From Pseudomonas sp. S09G 359 (lineage in GTDB: Bacteria > Pseudomonadota > Gammaproteobacteria > Pseudomonadales > Pseudomonadaceae), in assembly GCF_002843605.1 (NCBI RefSeq), contig NZ_CP025263.1, positions 4,431,501-4,495,500 of the forward strand: DNA of 64,000 bases, written 5' to 3'. This document shows positions 8,678-17,815 of this stretch, one piece after another. The notes under the pieces are model-generated. The model was not told the DNA's origin, did no database searches, and saw only the letters and a list, made by a program, of their open reading frames with translations. Position numbers and translations under genes: made by a program. Position 1 is the stretch's first letter, and each line of letters begins with the position of its first letter.

Positions 8678-10018
8678 CTAAGGTTTGCGCTGTGCCACCC
8701 GCCAAACGGTGTTGCCCACATCATCCGCCACCAGCAACGCACCCTGCCCGTCCAGGGTCACGCCCACCGGCCGGCCCTGGGCTTCGCCGCTGGCATTGAG
8801 GAAGCCGGTAAGGAAGTCCACCGGGGTACCCGCTGGCTTGCCGTCCTTGAATGCGATGAACACCACCTTGTAGCCCGCCTGCGGGTTGCGGTTCCACGAG
8901 CCGTGCTCGCCGACAAACACGCCATTGGCAAAGGCCGCCGGCATGCCTCGCGCATCGGAGAAGGCCAGGCCCAGGGGCGCAACGTGGGTGCCCAAGGCGT
9001 AGTCAGGCGCGATGGCCTGGGCGACTTTATCCGGGCGCGGCGGTTGCACGCGCACGTCGACATGGCCGCCGTAGTAGCTCCACGGCCAGCCATAGAAGGC
9101 GCCGTCCTGCACTGAGGTGAGGTAGTCGGGCACCAGGTCGCTGCCGATTTCGTCGCGTTCGTTGACCACCGTCCACAGCTGCGTGGTACCGGGTTTCCAC
9201 GCCAGGCCATTGGGGTTGCGCAGGCCGCTGGCGAACAGGCGTTTTTCGCCGCTGGCGACGTTCAGTTCCCAGATGGCGGCGCGGCCTTCTTCGGCGTCGA
9301 GGCCGTTTTCGCCGACATTGCTGTTGGAGCCCACGGTGATGTACAGCCGCGTACCTTCAGGGTTGGCCAACAGGTTTTTGGTCCAGTGGTGGTTGATGCC
9401 GGCGGGCAAGTCGGTGACTTTCACCGGCGTCGCGTCGATATGCGTCTGGCCTGGGGTATAGGGCACCTTGACCACCGCGTCGGCGTTGCCGATGTACAGC
9501 TCATTGTCCACCAGCGCCATGCCGAAAGGCGACGTGAGGCCGCTGAGGAATTCGCTGCGCACTTCGGCGTGCCCATCGTGGTCGGCATCGCGCAGCAAGG
9601 TGATGCGGTTGGCACTCGGGGTGTCGGCACCGACGCGGCTCATTACAATGCCCATTGCCGTGCTACGCGCCCAGGCGACCACGCCGCTGCCGCCGTCGGT
9701 CGCGCCTTCGGGCATCGGCGGGTGGTTGCTTTCGGCGACCAGCACATCGCCATTGGGCAGGGTGTAGACCCAGCGCGGGTGGTCGAGGTTGTCGGCCAGG
9801 GCGGTGACCGTGAAGCCTTCCGGCGCGGTAGGTTGCACATGCTCGGGCCAGCCGACCGCCTTGGAAACTTTGAGCGTGGGGATCAGCGAGGTGCTGGGTT
9901 CCGGCAGTTGGGGCATGGGCCCGACACCGGCCTGGAATGGCAGATTGGCGGATTCACCGCAGGCGGTGAGAGCAGCAGAAGCGGTGATCAAGAGCGCAAG
10001 GCGGCTCGGGAAAGTCAT
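8678..10018 (-). CDS. Sorbosone-dehydrogenase-like / PQQ-type sugar dehydrogenase lipoprotein
   Basis: 446 residues, with lipoprotein signal ending LTAC (Cys20). The mature part is a six-bladed propeller-type protein of the glucose/L-sorbosone dehydrogenase family: GFTVTALADNLDHPRWVYTLPNG, LTSPFGMALVDNELYIGNAD, FASGLRNPNGLAWKPGTTQLW and the C-terminal FVGEHGSWNR are typical blade motifs. Such proteins use PQQ to oxidise sugars or related alcohols in the periplasm. No dedicated PQQ or cytochrome gene is adjacent, so the substrate and electron acceptor are unknown. The gene stands alone on the minus strand, upstream of the lipoprotein trio and separated from it by a hairpin. Confidence 0.85.
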   Translation of the reverse strand: MTFPSRLALLITASAALTACGESANLPFQAGVGPMPQLPEPSTSLIPTLKVSKAVGWPEHVQPTAPEGFTVTALADNLDHPRWVYTLPNGDVLVAESNHPPMPEGATDGGSGVVAWARSTAMGIVMSRVGADTPSANRITLLRDADHDGHAEVRSEFLSGLTSPFGMALVDNELYIGNADAVVKVPYTPGQTHIDATPVKVTDLPAGINHHWTKNLLANPEGTRLYITVGSNSNVGENGLDAEEGRAAIWELNVASGEKRLFASGLRNPNGLAWKPGTTQLWTVVNERDEIGSDLVPDYLTSVQDGAFYGWPWSYYGGHVDVRVQPPRPDKVAQAIAPDYALGTHVAPLGLAFSDARGMPAAFANGVFVGEHGSWNRNPQAGYKVVFIAFKDGKPAGTPVDFLTGFLNASGEAQGRPVGVTLDGQGALLVADDVGNTVWRVAQRKP

Positions 10019-11004
10019 GGTTGAAACCTCGAAAAAAATCCCGGGGGAGTATTGCGCGATGGGGGCTGGTTAAACACCGGAGCTGACGCAATAGAGTGTT
10101 AACCGGGGGGCACGAATGCTAAGGATAGTGGGTTTTCGTCAGACCGCTGGTGCGCAGGCTTACGCTGGCTTGCCTGCGATGCAGGCAGCTCGGCTCAGCA
10201 GATAAACCGAGGTGATGCCATCGCAGGCAAGCCAGCTCCCACATTTGATCATCTGCACCCTGGAAATCGTGCCCGGCCGCCCAGGGCTGGCAACAGAGCA
10301 TTCCTCTGTGGCGAGGGAGCTTGCTCCCGTTGGGCTGCGCAGCAGCCCCTGTAAAGACCAGCTCGTTTTTTCAGGCACGACGCGTTTACCGGTTCAGGGG
10401 CCGCCTGCGCATGAGCCCGGCGCTTTTTGTGGGAGCTGGCTTGCCTGCGATGCAGGCAACTCGGTCCAGCAGATAAACCGAGGCGATGCCATCGCAGGCA
10501 AGCCAGCTCCCACATTTGCTCGCCTGCACCCTGGAAATCGTGCCCGGCCGCCCAGGGCTGGCAACAGAGCATTCCTCTGTGGCGAGGGAGCTTGCTCCCG
10601 TTGGGCTGCGCAGCAGCCCCTGTAAAGACCAGCTCGTTTTTTCAGGCACGACGCGTTTACCGGTTCAGGGGCCACCTGCGTATGAGCCCGGCGCTTTTTG
10701 TGGGAGCTGGCTTGCCTGCGATGCAGGCAACTCGGTCCAGCAGATAAACCGAGGTGATGCCATCGCAGGCAAGCCAGCTCCCACATTTGCTCGCCTGCAC
10801 CCTGGAAATCGTGCCCGGCCGCCCAGGGCTGGCAACAGAGCATTCCTCTGTGGCGAGGGAGCTTGCTCCCGTTGGGCTGCGCAGCAGCCCCTATAAAGAC
10901 CACCGCGTTTTCTCAGGAACGACGTGTTTACCGGTTTTGGGGCCGCTTCGCGGCCCAACGGGAGCAAGCTCCCTCGCCACGAAAAAGCGCTTCAAGGGCC
11001 GGTA
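10019..11004. repeat. 986-bp gene-free stretch dominated by REP/REPIN sequence
   Basis: Short reading frames occur on both strands here, but they only reflect the GC-rich palindromes and repeat with the same period as the DNA. From 10167 the sequence is built of three tandem 271-bp units, each holding an inverted pair and a single REP. I see no convincing gene or promoter in the non-repetitive part (10019-10166). Confidence 0.85.
10167..10980. repeat. Three tandem 271-bp units carrying REPIN and REP palindromes
   Basis: Units begin at 10167, 10438 and 10709 (GGCTTGCCTGCGATGCAGGC), an exact 271-bp period. Each contains an inverted pair (GGGAGCTGGCTTGCCTGCGAT ... ATCGCAGGCAAGCCAGCTCCC-type arms) and a second REP (GTGGCGAGGGAGCTTGCTCCC). 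The copies differ by scattered single bases, for example CTCGGCTC versus CTCGGTCC. The third diverges from about 10890 and closes with the inverted mate of the second REP at 10950-10981. REPs of these types are known from P. fluorescens genomes and are mobilised by RAYT proteins elsewhere in the genome; no rayt gene is visible here. Confidence 0.9.
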
Positions 11005-11937
11005 TCACCAACTTCCCATCGCCAGGCTGTGCGGCGAAAATTCCGCGAACTGCCATCTCAACGCCAGGGCTGCCGGGCGGCGTACCACCTGTTCGACGGT
11101 GAGCGTCCATAACCGCTGTGCACCCTCGAACCTGGCCACTTCTGGCCCGTCGAGAATCAGCGAGGTACGCCCGGCAACCTGCAGCACCTCCCCCGAGGCA
11201 AAGTCGATAAACAGCAGGCCCGCCACCGGGTTTGCGTGCAGGTTGCCCAAGGTGTTGAAGAACAGATTGCCGGCAAAGTCGGGGATGGTCAGCACGTTGC
11301 CCTCCACGCGCACAAAACCGCTATTACCGCCACGATGAGAAACGTCCACCGAGCGTTCGCCGTCCACATCGACGTAGCTGGCGACGAAGAAGGTGTCGGC
11401 GTTGCGGATCATGGCTTGCGCGGTGGCGTCCAGGCCGCTGCTGCGTTCGGCCAGGGTGCCGGGTTTGCGCGCGATACCATCCACGGGCCGCAGTTGGATG
11501 TATTTGGGGCAATTGCCGAAGGTGTGCACCACGTCGACGGCAAAGCCGTCGTGACCCAGGCGGCCGATGCGCCCGTTCATGCGGTTGCGGCGGCGGGTAT
11601 TGAGGTCGATACCCAGCAGGCCGACGCTGGCGCCGCGACGCAAGCCGGAGCGTGCCGGGTCGCTGCGGGACGGCAAGCTGTCGACTTGCAAAACCAGGGG
11701 ATCGGGCGAATGGGCAAAGCCCGGCGCGCCTTCCAGTATCGTCGCCCAGGGAACCCCCTGCTCATCTACCACACCCAGCAGCAGGTAGGGCAACAAGGGA
11801 TAGAAGTCGCGGTGCTGCTCGGGCAGGTGATCACGAATCACCTTGGGGCCGATCACCGCCATGCGCTCGGCGGCGCCGGCGCTTTCCTGCAACTGGCGTT
11901 CGCCTTGGTGCCACGGGGACTGTTCGATGGGGTTCAT
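11005..11937 (-). CDS. Pyridoxamine 5'-phosphate oxidase-family (FMN-binding split barrel) protein
   Basis: 310 residues from the ATG at 11937, which has GGAGGTGA upstream. The protein has the features of the large PPOX-like family found in Pseudomonas: AMIRNADTFFVASYVD, then SHRGGNSGFVRVEGNVLTIPDFAGNLFFNTLGNLHANP, the split-barrel flavin-binding region, and an N-terminal domain (HRDFYPLLPYLLLGVVDEQG). Members bind FMN and some are fused to ferredoxin-type reductase domains; this one ends before any [2Fe-2S] domain. It follows two LysR genes on the same strand after a 79-bp gap. Substrate unknown. Confidence 0.8.
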   Translation of the reverse strand: MNPIEQSPWHQGERQLQESAGAAERMAVIGPKVIRDHLPEQHRDFYPLLPYLLLGVVDEQGVPWATILEGAPGFAHSPDPLVLQVDSLPSRSDPARSGLRRGASVGLLGIDLNTRRRNRMNGRIGRLGHDGFAVDVVHTFGNCPKYIQLRPVDGIARKPGTLAERSSGLDATAQAMIRNADTFFVASYVDVDGERSVDVSHRGGNSGFVRVEGNVLTIPDFAGNLFFNTLGNLHANPVAGLLFIDFASGEVLQVAGRTSLILDGPEVARFEGAQRLWTLTVEQVVRRPAALALRWQFAEFSPHSLAMGSW

Positions 11938-12016
11938 GGTGCTCACCTCCGTTTGGATGAACGTATGCTGCGCCCCGCCAGCCGACGACGGAATAGCCAC
12001 GCCAGGCAATCCACTG

Positions 12017-12901
12017 TTACGCCAACTGAAATGCCGGATGCTCACGCAAGGCTGCCACGCAATGGTCGACAAAACTGCGCACGCGCATCGGCGCGTTGCG
12101 CCCCTCGCGGTACACCACGTGCAGGGGCAAGGGCGGTGACTCGAAGTCCGGCAGCACACGACACAACTGGCCGCTGAGCAGGTATTCATGCAGCGGGTAG
12201 CTGAGGCAGCGAATCAACCCGGCGCCCTGCACGGCCGCATTGATCGCGCCTTGCACCGTGGCGCAACTCAAGCGCGCGTGGCCCTTGAACTGACAACCTT
12301 GAAAAGCCCATTGCACCTGCCCGGCACTGGCGATCAGGTGATGTCTCTCGAGGTCGCCGGGATGTCGAGGTTCGCCATGGGCCGCGAGGTACTCCGGGCT
12401 GGCACACAGAATCGGCCGCACCTGCCCTACCCGCCGCGCAATCAGGGTTGAGCTGGGCAACTCGCCGACCAGGATCGCCACGTCCAGCCCCTCTTCGTGC
12501 AGGTTGGGGTAGTAGTCATGGTAGCGCGCCTCCAGGCGCACATCGGGATAGCGCTCCAGGTAGCCGGCCAAAACCGGCGCCATCACATAGCGGCTGAACA
12601 GCAGCGGCAAGAATACCCGCAGGTTGCCCTGCGCCTCATCGTGCAGGCCCTTGGCCGAAGCTTCGGCGGCGGCCACGGCGGCGAGCAGGCGCAGGCAGTC
12701 GGCCAGGTAGGCGTGGCCGGCGTCGGTCAGGCTGGCGCCGCGCGTGCTGCGTGCCAGCAATGTCACATGCAGGCGTGCTTCCAGGCGGGCCACCGCGCGC
12801 ATCAGGGTCGGGCCCGACACCTGGGCACGGCGCGCCGCCGAGGCCAGGCTGGGTTGCCCGGCCAGCGCGGCGAACAGGTGCATATCGCGATAACGCTCCA
12901 T
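12017..12901 (-). CDS. LysR-family regulator (second of an overlapping pair)
   Basis: 294 residues. The ATG at 12901 overlaps the upstream TGA by one base (TGATG). The N-terminal winged helix is clear (MHLFAALAGQPSLASAARRAQVSGPTLMRAVARLEARL), followed by the effector domain (LRVFLPLLFSRYVMAPVLAGYL; GLDVAILVGEL; LPLHVVYREGRNAPMRVRSFVDH). It belongs to the AaeR/PtrR-like group of short LysR proteins that usually control a neighbouring operon. It is clearly related in sequence to the upstream LysR, so the pair probably arose by duplication. Confidence 0.9.
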   Translation of the reverse strand: MERYRDMHLFAALAGQPSLASAARRAQVSGPTLMRAVARLEARLHVTLLARSTRGASLTDAGHAYLADCLRLLAAVAAAEASAKGLHDEAQGNLRVFLPLLFSRYVMAPVLAGYLERYPDVRLEARYHDYYPNLHEEGLDVAILVGELPSSTLIARRVGQVRPILCASPEYLAAHGEPRHPGDLERHHLIASAGQVQWAFQGCQFKGHARLSCATVQGAINAAVQGAGLIRCLSYPLHEYLLSGQLCRVLPDFESPPLPLHVVYREGRNAPMRVRSFVDHCVAALREHPAFQLA

Positions 12902-13821
12902 CAACCGCGCCGCTTCATCGCCGGGTTCAGGCTGGCGTCCTGGCCGAGGCGATGGCTGAGAAAATCCACAAAGGTGTTGATCTTGGCCGGCACCCGCGAG
13001 CTTTTCTGGAACACCACCTGGATCGGCAGCGGCGCCGGCTCGAAATCCTCGAGCACAATCTCCAGTTCACCGGCCGCCACCGCCGCCGCCACTTGATACG
13101 ACAGCACTCGCGTCATGCCCCAGCCCAAACGCGCCAGGTTGATCGCCGCATTGTTTGCGGTGACCACCAGGCGCGGCTCAATCGCCACGCTCAACGGCTG
13201 GCCATCTTCGACAAACTGCCACTCACTCACCAGTTGGCTGGAGGATGAGGTGGCGATCTTGGCTTCGCGCAACTGCGACGGATGCCGGGGCCGACCGTGC
13301 TGGTCGAGATACGCCGGCGCCGCGCACACCACCCGACGCACTTCGCCGACCTTGATCGCCTGCTGCCCCGGCTCATGCAGATGGCCGATGCGCACGGCCA
13401 CATCAACCCCCTCATCGGTCATGTTGACCACGCGGTCGACCAGTAACGCGTTGATATTCACCAAGGGGAAACGGTCGAGGTAATCCCCCAGCGCCGGCGC
13501 CACATACAGCTCGCCAAACAGCACCGGCGCGGTCACCGCCAGATGGCCGCAGGGAATCGAATAACTGCCCGCCGCCGCCTCCTCCGCCTCATCGAGGTCG
13601 GCGAGGATGCGCCGGCAGTCTTCCAGATAACGCTGGCCGGCTTCGGTCAGATGCAGGCTGCGGGTGGTACGCGCCAGCAATTGGGTGCCGATGCGTGCTT
13701 CCATGGCGGCGATGGCCCGGGTCACGCTGGGCGGCGAGGTTTTCAGGCGGCGCGCGGCGGCGGCAAAGCCCTCTTCCTCGGCCACGGCCAGGAACACCTG
13801 CATTTCATGGAATCGGTCCAT
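12901..13821 (-). CDS. LysR-family regulator (first of an overlapping pair)
   Basis: 306 residues. N-terminal helix-turn-helix (MQVFLAVAEEEGFAAAARRLKTSPPSVTRAIAAMEARIG), then a LysR substrate-binding domain (GHLAVTAPVLFGELYVAPALGDYL; GVDVAVRIGHL; LPIQVVFQKSSRVPAKINTFVDF). It lies 18 bp downstream of the GST gene on the same strand and directly overlaps a second LysR gene. A regulator next to GST suggests control of a detoxification gene, but no operator was identified. Confidence 0.9.
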   Translation of the reverse strand: MDRFHEMQVFLAVAEEEGFAAAARRLKTSPPSVTRAIAAMEARIGTQLLARTTRSLHLTEAGQRYLEDCRRILADLDEAEEAAAGSYSIPCGHLAVTAPVLFGELYVAPALGDYLDRFPLVNINALLVDRVVNMTDEGVDVAVRIGHLHEPGQQAIKVGEVRRVVCAAPAYLDQHGRPRHPSQLREAKIATSSSSQLVSEWQFVEDGQPLSVAIEPRLVVTANNAAINLARLGWGMTRVLSYQVAAAVAAGELEIVLEDFEPAPLPIQVVFQKSSRVPAKINTFVDFLSHRLGQDASLNPAMKRRG

Positions 13822-13839
13822 CGGCAGCCCTCTCGAAGG

Positions 13840-14472
13840 TTAGTGTGTTTGCAACCCCACCGCCGTGCGCGGCATGCCCACAAACCCAGGCAATGCTTCG
13901 ATGCTGGCCAGCCAGGCGCGCACGTGAGGGTAGTCGGCCAGCGACACATTGCCTTCCGGCGCGTGGGCCACGTAGGTGTAAAAGGCGATATCGGCGATGC
14001 TCGGCTGTTCGCTGGCCAGGAAGCGGCTGTTGCGCAACTGCTGCTCCACCAACTGCAACAAAGCATGGGAACGGCTGATAGCGGCGTGGGTGTCGACCTG
14101 GGCACCAAACACCAGGGCCAGGCGTGCAGCGGCGGGGCCTGCGTGCAGTTGCCCGGCGGCGGCCGACAGCCAACGCTGTACGCGGGCCAGGCCCTCAGGG
14201 TCGCTGGGCAGCCACTGGCCTTTGCCGTATTTGCTGGCCAGGTAGACCAGGATCGCATTGGAGTCCGCCAGCACGGTGCCGTTGTCGTCAATCGCCGGCG
14301 CTTGGCCGAAGCTGTTGAGCGTGGCGATAAAGTCGGGCGCTTTCTGCGCGCCTTGCTTGAGGTCCACCAGGATAAATTCCCGCGGCAAGCCCAACAGCGA
14401 GAGCATCAGCTCGACGCGATGGGAGTGGCCGGACAGTGGAAAACCATAATGTTTGATCGCAGGCTGAGACAT
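13840..14472 (-). CDS. Glutathione S-transferase
   Basis: 210 residues from the ATG at 14472. Thioredoxin-fold N-terminal domain (HYGFPLSGHSHRVELMLSLLGL, with a candidate catalytic serine in the SGHS turn; NSFGQAPAIDDNGTVLADSNAIL, the cis-proline and glutathione-gamma-glutamyl SNAIL-type motif). All-helical C-terminal domain (SIADIAFYTYVAHAPEG). Length and motifs fit the bacterial GST family acting on an electrophilic substrate in the cytoplasm. It is the first gene of a minus-strand group with two LysR genes. Confidence 0.9.
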   Translation of the reverse strand: MSQPAIKHYGFPLSGHSHRVELMLSLLGLPREFILVDLKQGAQKAPDFIATLNSFGQAPAIDDNGTVLADSNAILVYLASKYGKGQWLPSDPEGLARVQRWLSAAAGQLHAGPAAARLALVFGAQVDTHAAISRSHALLQLVEQQLRNSRFLASEQPSIADIAFYTYVAHAPEGNVSLADYPHVRAWLASIEALPGFVGMPRTAVGLQTH

Positions 14473-14577
14473 GAGCGGCTCCAAGGGGTGGGGTTTCGAG
14501 GCTTCGCATGTTCCGCCGCTGCGCTGATCGAAGGAATCACCAGGATTTACAATCCAGCATTTCAGCCACTGAAACAA

Positions 14578-15450
14578 TCATTCGCCAAACAATTCCATGA
14601 TCAGGTTGAACAGCGTGGTCTTCACCGCGCTGTCCAGCTCGGTCCAGGCCAAGCCGGTACTGGCCTCGAACCCACCCAGCTCCAGGTGCCGCGACACACA
14701 ATTGGCCGGCAACGCCCGCGCCGCCTGCAACGGCAACACGCCCACACCCAGCCCGGCAGACACCAGCGCGAGCATGGTGGTGAATTCGCCCAGCTCCGAC
14801 GCGATCTCCAGGGTAATGCCCAGGGCCTGGATAAATTCATCGTAGAAGCCCGGTGCGTAACGCCGCGCCAGGATGTACACCGGCACGTCCATCAGGTCGG
14901 CAGGCTGAAGAGTCTGCTGGGCCGCCAGCGGATGATCGATCGGTAACGCCACGCAGAAACTCTCATGCAGCACCGCGCGGGTGTGCACGCCGGGGTAGGC
15001 GGCGGGCAGGCGCATCAGGCCGAAATCCAGCTGGCCGTTCTTCAACGCGGCGGCTTGGTCGGGGCCGGGCATGTCCTTTAGTTCCAGCTCGATACGCGGG
15101 TAACGCTGGTGCACAGCGCGGATCAACTGCGGCAACAGGTTCGGCAACACCGAGGAGACAAACCCCAGGCGCACCCGGCCGATTTCCCCACGGCTGGAGG
15201 CCCGCGCCGCATCCGCCGCGCGGGCGGCCTGGTGCAAGGTGGCCTGGGCTTCGGGCAGGAATACCCGCCCGGCTTCGGTCAGCGTGACCGAGTGGCGATT
15301 GCGGTCGAGCAAGCGCACGCCCAAGCCGCCTTCCAGCAATTTGATCTGCATGCTCAACGCCGGCTGCACAATCGACAGCTGCGCCGCGGCCCGGCCGAAA
15401 TGCAGCTCTTGGGCCAATATCACAAAGGCGCGTAAGTGCTTGAGCTCCAT
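14578..15450 (-). CDS. LysR-family regulator divergent from the idnO/idnD-like genes
   Basis: 290 residues from the ATG at 15450, preceded by AGGAGGG; a longer frame from 15510 has no ribosome site. MELKHLRAFVILAQELHFGRAAAQLSIVQPALSMQIKLLE is a textbook LysR N-terminus. The effector domain includes RVRLGFVSSVLPNLLPQLIRAV and GLGVGVLPL. It is transcribed away from the sugar-acid dehydrogenase genes, with a 145-bp shared intergenic region, so it most probably controls them in response to the sugar acid. Confidence 0.9.
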   Translation of the reverse strand: MELKHLRAFVILAQELHFGRAAAQLSIVQPALSMQIKLLEGGLGVRLLDRNRHSVTLTEAGRVFLPEAQATLHQAARAADAARASSRGEIGRVRLGFVSSVLPNLLPQLIRAVHQRYPRIELELKDMPGPDQAAALKNGQLDFGLMRLPAAYPGVHTRAVLHESFCVALPIDHPLAAQQTLQPADLMDVPVYILARRYAPGFYDEFIQALGITLEIASELGEFTTMLALVSAGLGVGVLPLQAARALPANCVSRHLELGGFEASTGLAWTELDSAVKTTLFNLIMELFGE

Positions 15451-15595
15451 CAAGCCCTCCTGGTTATCACGGATATTGATCAACCGATCATAAATGAACA
15501 TTGGACCCACACCCTACTCTGCGCTGAAGTGAAGTCCAGCCACTCGAACATGAAAGTGTTTTGTTTATCACCGTGCGCCAGGAGATTCAGGCCCC
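15451..15595. promoter_or_regulatory. Divergent promoter region, LysR / idnO-like
   Basis: 145-bp gap between divergent start codons. The plus-strand gene has AGGAGATTCAGGCCCC before its ATG at 15596. The expected LysR binding site (T-N11-A type) must be here, but no single site could be singled out. Confidence 0.5.
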
Positions 15596-16369
15596 ATGCA
15601 AAGCGTTTTAGACAACTTCCGCCTCGATGGCCGGCTCGCGCTGGTCACCGGTTCCAGCGCCGGTATCGGCCTGGCCATTGCGCGCGGCCTGGCCCAGGCC
15701 GGGGCGCGGGTGGTACTCAACGGGCGTAACCGCAGCACCTTGCGCGATGCCGCCGCGCTGCTGACATTGGAAGGCCTGGAGGTGCACACCCAGGCGTTCG
15801 ATGTCACCGACAGCACGGCGATCCAGGCCGCCGTGGCGGCTATCGAAGAACGCCTCGGCCCGCTGGAGATTCTGGTCAACAACGCCGGCATGCAGCGGCG
15901 CGGGCCGCTGGAAGACTACAGCGAGCAGCACTGGCGCGAACTGATCAGCACCAACCTCGACAGCGCGTTCCTGGTGGGCCAGGCCGTGGCGCGGGCGATG
16001 ATCCCGCGCAAGCGTGGGCGTATCATCAATATCTGCTCGGTGCAGAGTGAACTGGGGCGCCCGGGCATCGCGCCGTACGCGGCGAGCAAGGGCGCGTTGA
16101 AAATGCTCACCAAGGGCATGGCGATTGATTGGGGCCCCCATGGGCTGACCGTCAACGGTATCGGCCCGGGCTACTTCAAGACCGAACTGAACGCCAACCT
16201 GGTGGCCAACCCCGAGTTCAGCGACTGGCTGGTACAACGCACGCCGAGCCGGCGTTGGGGCGATGTGGCCGAACTGGCCGGCGCCGCCGTATTCCTCGCC
16301 AGCGACGCCGCGAGCTTCGTCAACGGCCATATCCTCTACGTCGACGGTGGCATCACCGCGTCACTGTAA
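15596..16369 (+). CDS. idnO: Short-chain dehydrogenase, gluconate 5-dehydrogenase-like
   Basis: 257 residues. Rossmann motif TGSSAGIG (from residue 18), NNAG (95-98), catalytic Ser148, Tyr161 and Lys165 (YAASK). The closest family I recognise is gluconate 5-dehydrogenase / IdnO, which interconverts 5-ketogluconate and gluconate with NAD(P)H. The next gene is an L-idonate-5-dehydrogenase-like zinc enzyme 14 bp downstream, the same pairing as in E. coli idonate catabolism. A divergent LysR gene probably regulates both. The precise sugar acid is inferred, not proven. Confidence 0.88.
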   Translation: MQSVLDNFRLDGRLALVTGSSAGIGLAIARGLAQAGARVVLNGRNRSTLRDAAALLTLEGLEVHTQAFDVTDSTAIQAAVAAIEERLGPLEILVNNAGMQRRGPLEDYSEQHWRELISTNLDSAFLVGQAVARAMIPRKRGRIINICSVQSELGRPGIAPYAASKGALKMLTKGMAIDWGPHGLTVNGIGPGYFKTELNANLVANPEFSDWLVQRTPSRRWGDVAELAGAAVFLASDAASFVNGHILYVDGGITASL

Positions 16370-16383
16370 TCCCGGAGAACCTT

Positions 16384-17436
16384 ATGCACGCGATTGTCTG
16401 CCATGCCTCGAAAGACCTGCGGGTGAGCCCCCAGGACGAAGCCCCAACCCTCGCCCCCGAGCAGTTGCGCGTGCGCATCGCCCGGGGCGGTATCTGCGGC
16501 TCGGACTTGCATTACTACCAGCACGGCGGCTTCGGCACCGTGCGCCTGCGCGAACCGATGGTGCTGGGCCATGAGGTGTCGGCGGTAATCGACGCGGTGG
16601 GTGCAGACGCCGGGCTGTTCAAGGTCGGCCAGCGCATTGCGGTGTCACCGTCACGCCCGTGTGGCGGCTGCCGGTATTGCCATCAAGGCCTGCCGAACCA
16701 TTGCCTGAACATGCGTTTCTACGGCAGCGCGATGCCCTTTCCGCATATCCAGGGTGCGTTTCGCCAGAGCCTGGTGATTGAGACGCACCAGGCCCATGTG
16801 TTGGCCGATCACGTCAGCCTTGCTGAAGGCGCACTGGCCGAGCCGTTGTCGGTGGGTTTGCATGCGATCCAACGCGCCGGGGCGGTATTCGGCAAACGCG
16901 TGCTGGTGACCGGCTGCGGCCCCATCGGCAACCTGCTGATCGGCGGTTTGCGCGCGGCCGGCGCGGCTGAAATCGTCGCTGTGGACCTGTCCGCCAGCGC
17001 CCTCGCCTGCGCCGAAAAAATGGGCGCCACGCGCACCCACAACATCGCCGACGGCGCCGATGCACTCAAACGCTACAGCGCTGAAAAGGGCTATTTCGAT
17101 GTGATGTTCGAGGTCTCCGGCAGCGCCCAGGCCTTGCGTAACGGCCTGGAATGCATCGCCCCGCGAGGCGTGCTGGTCACGGTTGGGTTGGGCGGGGATG
17201 TGTCGTTGCCGCTGAACCTGCTGGTCAGCCGCGAGATTGACTTGCGCGGCACCTTCCGCTTCCACAGCGAATTTGCCCAGGCGGTGGATCTGCTCAATCG
17301 CCGGATCATCGACGTGCGCCCGGTGATCTCGCATACCGTGCCATTTGAACAGGCGGTACAGGCATTTGAACTGGCGGCGGATAAAACCCAGGCGATGAAA
17401 GTGGTGCTGGATTTTGGTGTCGCGGACCTGCCCTGA
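16384..17436 (+). CDS. idnD: Zinc-dependent alcohol dehydrogenase, L-idonate 5-dehydrogenase-like
   Basis: 350 residues, MDR superfamily. Catalytic zinc ligands Cys38 (GGICGSD) and His63-Glu64 (GHE); structural zinc cysteines 93, 96, 99 and 107 (CGGCRYCHQGLPNHC); nucleotide fold VTGCGPIGNL near residue 175. It matches L-idonate 5-dehydrogenase / sorbitol dehydrogenase-like enzymes and follows idnO by 14 bp. The last 24 codons (from 17364) are repeated twice more downstream as part of a 379-bp triplication; the gene itself is intact. Confidence 0.88.
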   Translation: MHAIVCHASKDLRVSPQDEAPTLAPEQLRVRIARGGICGSDLHYYQHGGFGTVRLREPMVLGHEVSAVIDAVGADAGLFKVGQRIAVSPSRPCGGCRYCHQGLPNHCLNMRFYGSAMPFPHIQGAFRQSLVIETHQAHVLADHVSLAEGALAEPLSVGLHAIQRAGAVFGKRVLVTGCGPIGNLLIGGLRAAGAAEIVAVDLSASALACAEKMGATRTHNIADGADALKRYSAEKGYFDVMFEVSGSAQALRNGLECIAPRGVLVTVGLGGDVSLPLNLLVSREIDLRGTFRFHSEFAQAVDLLNRRIIDVRPVISHTVPFEQAVQAFELAADKTQAMKVVLDFGVADLP

Positions 17437-17678
17437 TCACCAGCCCGGCCTGGGCACAAAAAGCCTTGTTATGCCCACAATGCCGAGTCAACCTCCTGTG
17501 GCGAGCGGGCTTGCCCGCGTTGGGGTGCGCAGCAGCCCTAAAACCAGGCGCCAAGACAGGCCTGATACACCGCATGCGTCAATGCAGGGGCCGCTTCGCG
17601 CCCCAACGCGGGCAAGCCCGCTCGCCACAGGTGACGGGCCCGATAACAAGTGGCAAGCCCGCTCGCCACAAATGAACC

Positions 17679-17815
17679 TCAGGCGCGCTCTTCGAGCCTG
17701 AAACGCAAGAACCGATGGCTCGCGGAAAACAACCGCCGGTAGATTTGAACTGGCGGCGGATAAAACCAAGGCGATGAAAGTGGTGCTGGATTTTGGTGTC
17801 GCGGACCTGCCCTGA
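17679..17815. pseudogene. Duplicated gene tails: fetB 3' end (64 nt, minus) joined to idnD 3' end (73 nt, plus)
   Basis: 17679-17742 repeats the last 64 bases of fetB, and 17743-17815 repeats the last 73 bases of idnD. They meet tail-of-one to tail-of-other at the junction between units 1 and 2. Neither fragment has a start codon or promoter; they are debris of the tandem duplication. Confidence 0.85.

Noticed and set aside
10212..10967. Repeated small reading frames in the REPIN array
   Set aside because: They recur with the 271-bp DNA period on both strands and have no ribosome sites; they reflect the repeat, not genes.
10167..10980. CRISPR array
   Set aside because: Units are 271 bp, not short repeats with unique spacers, and there are no cas genes.
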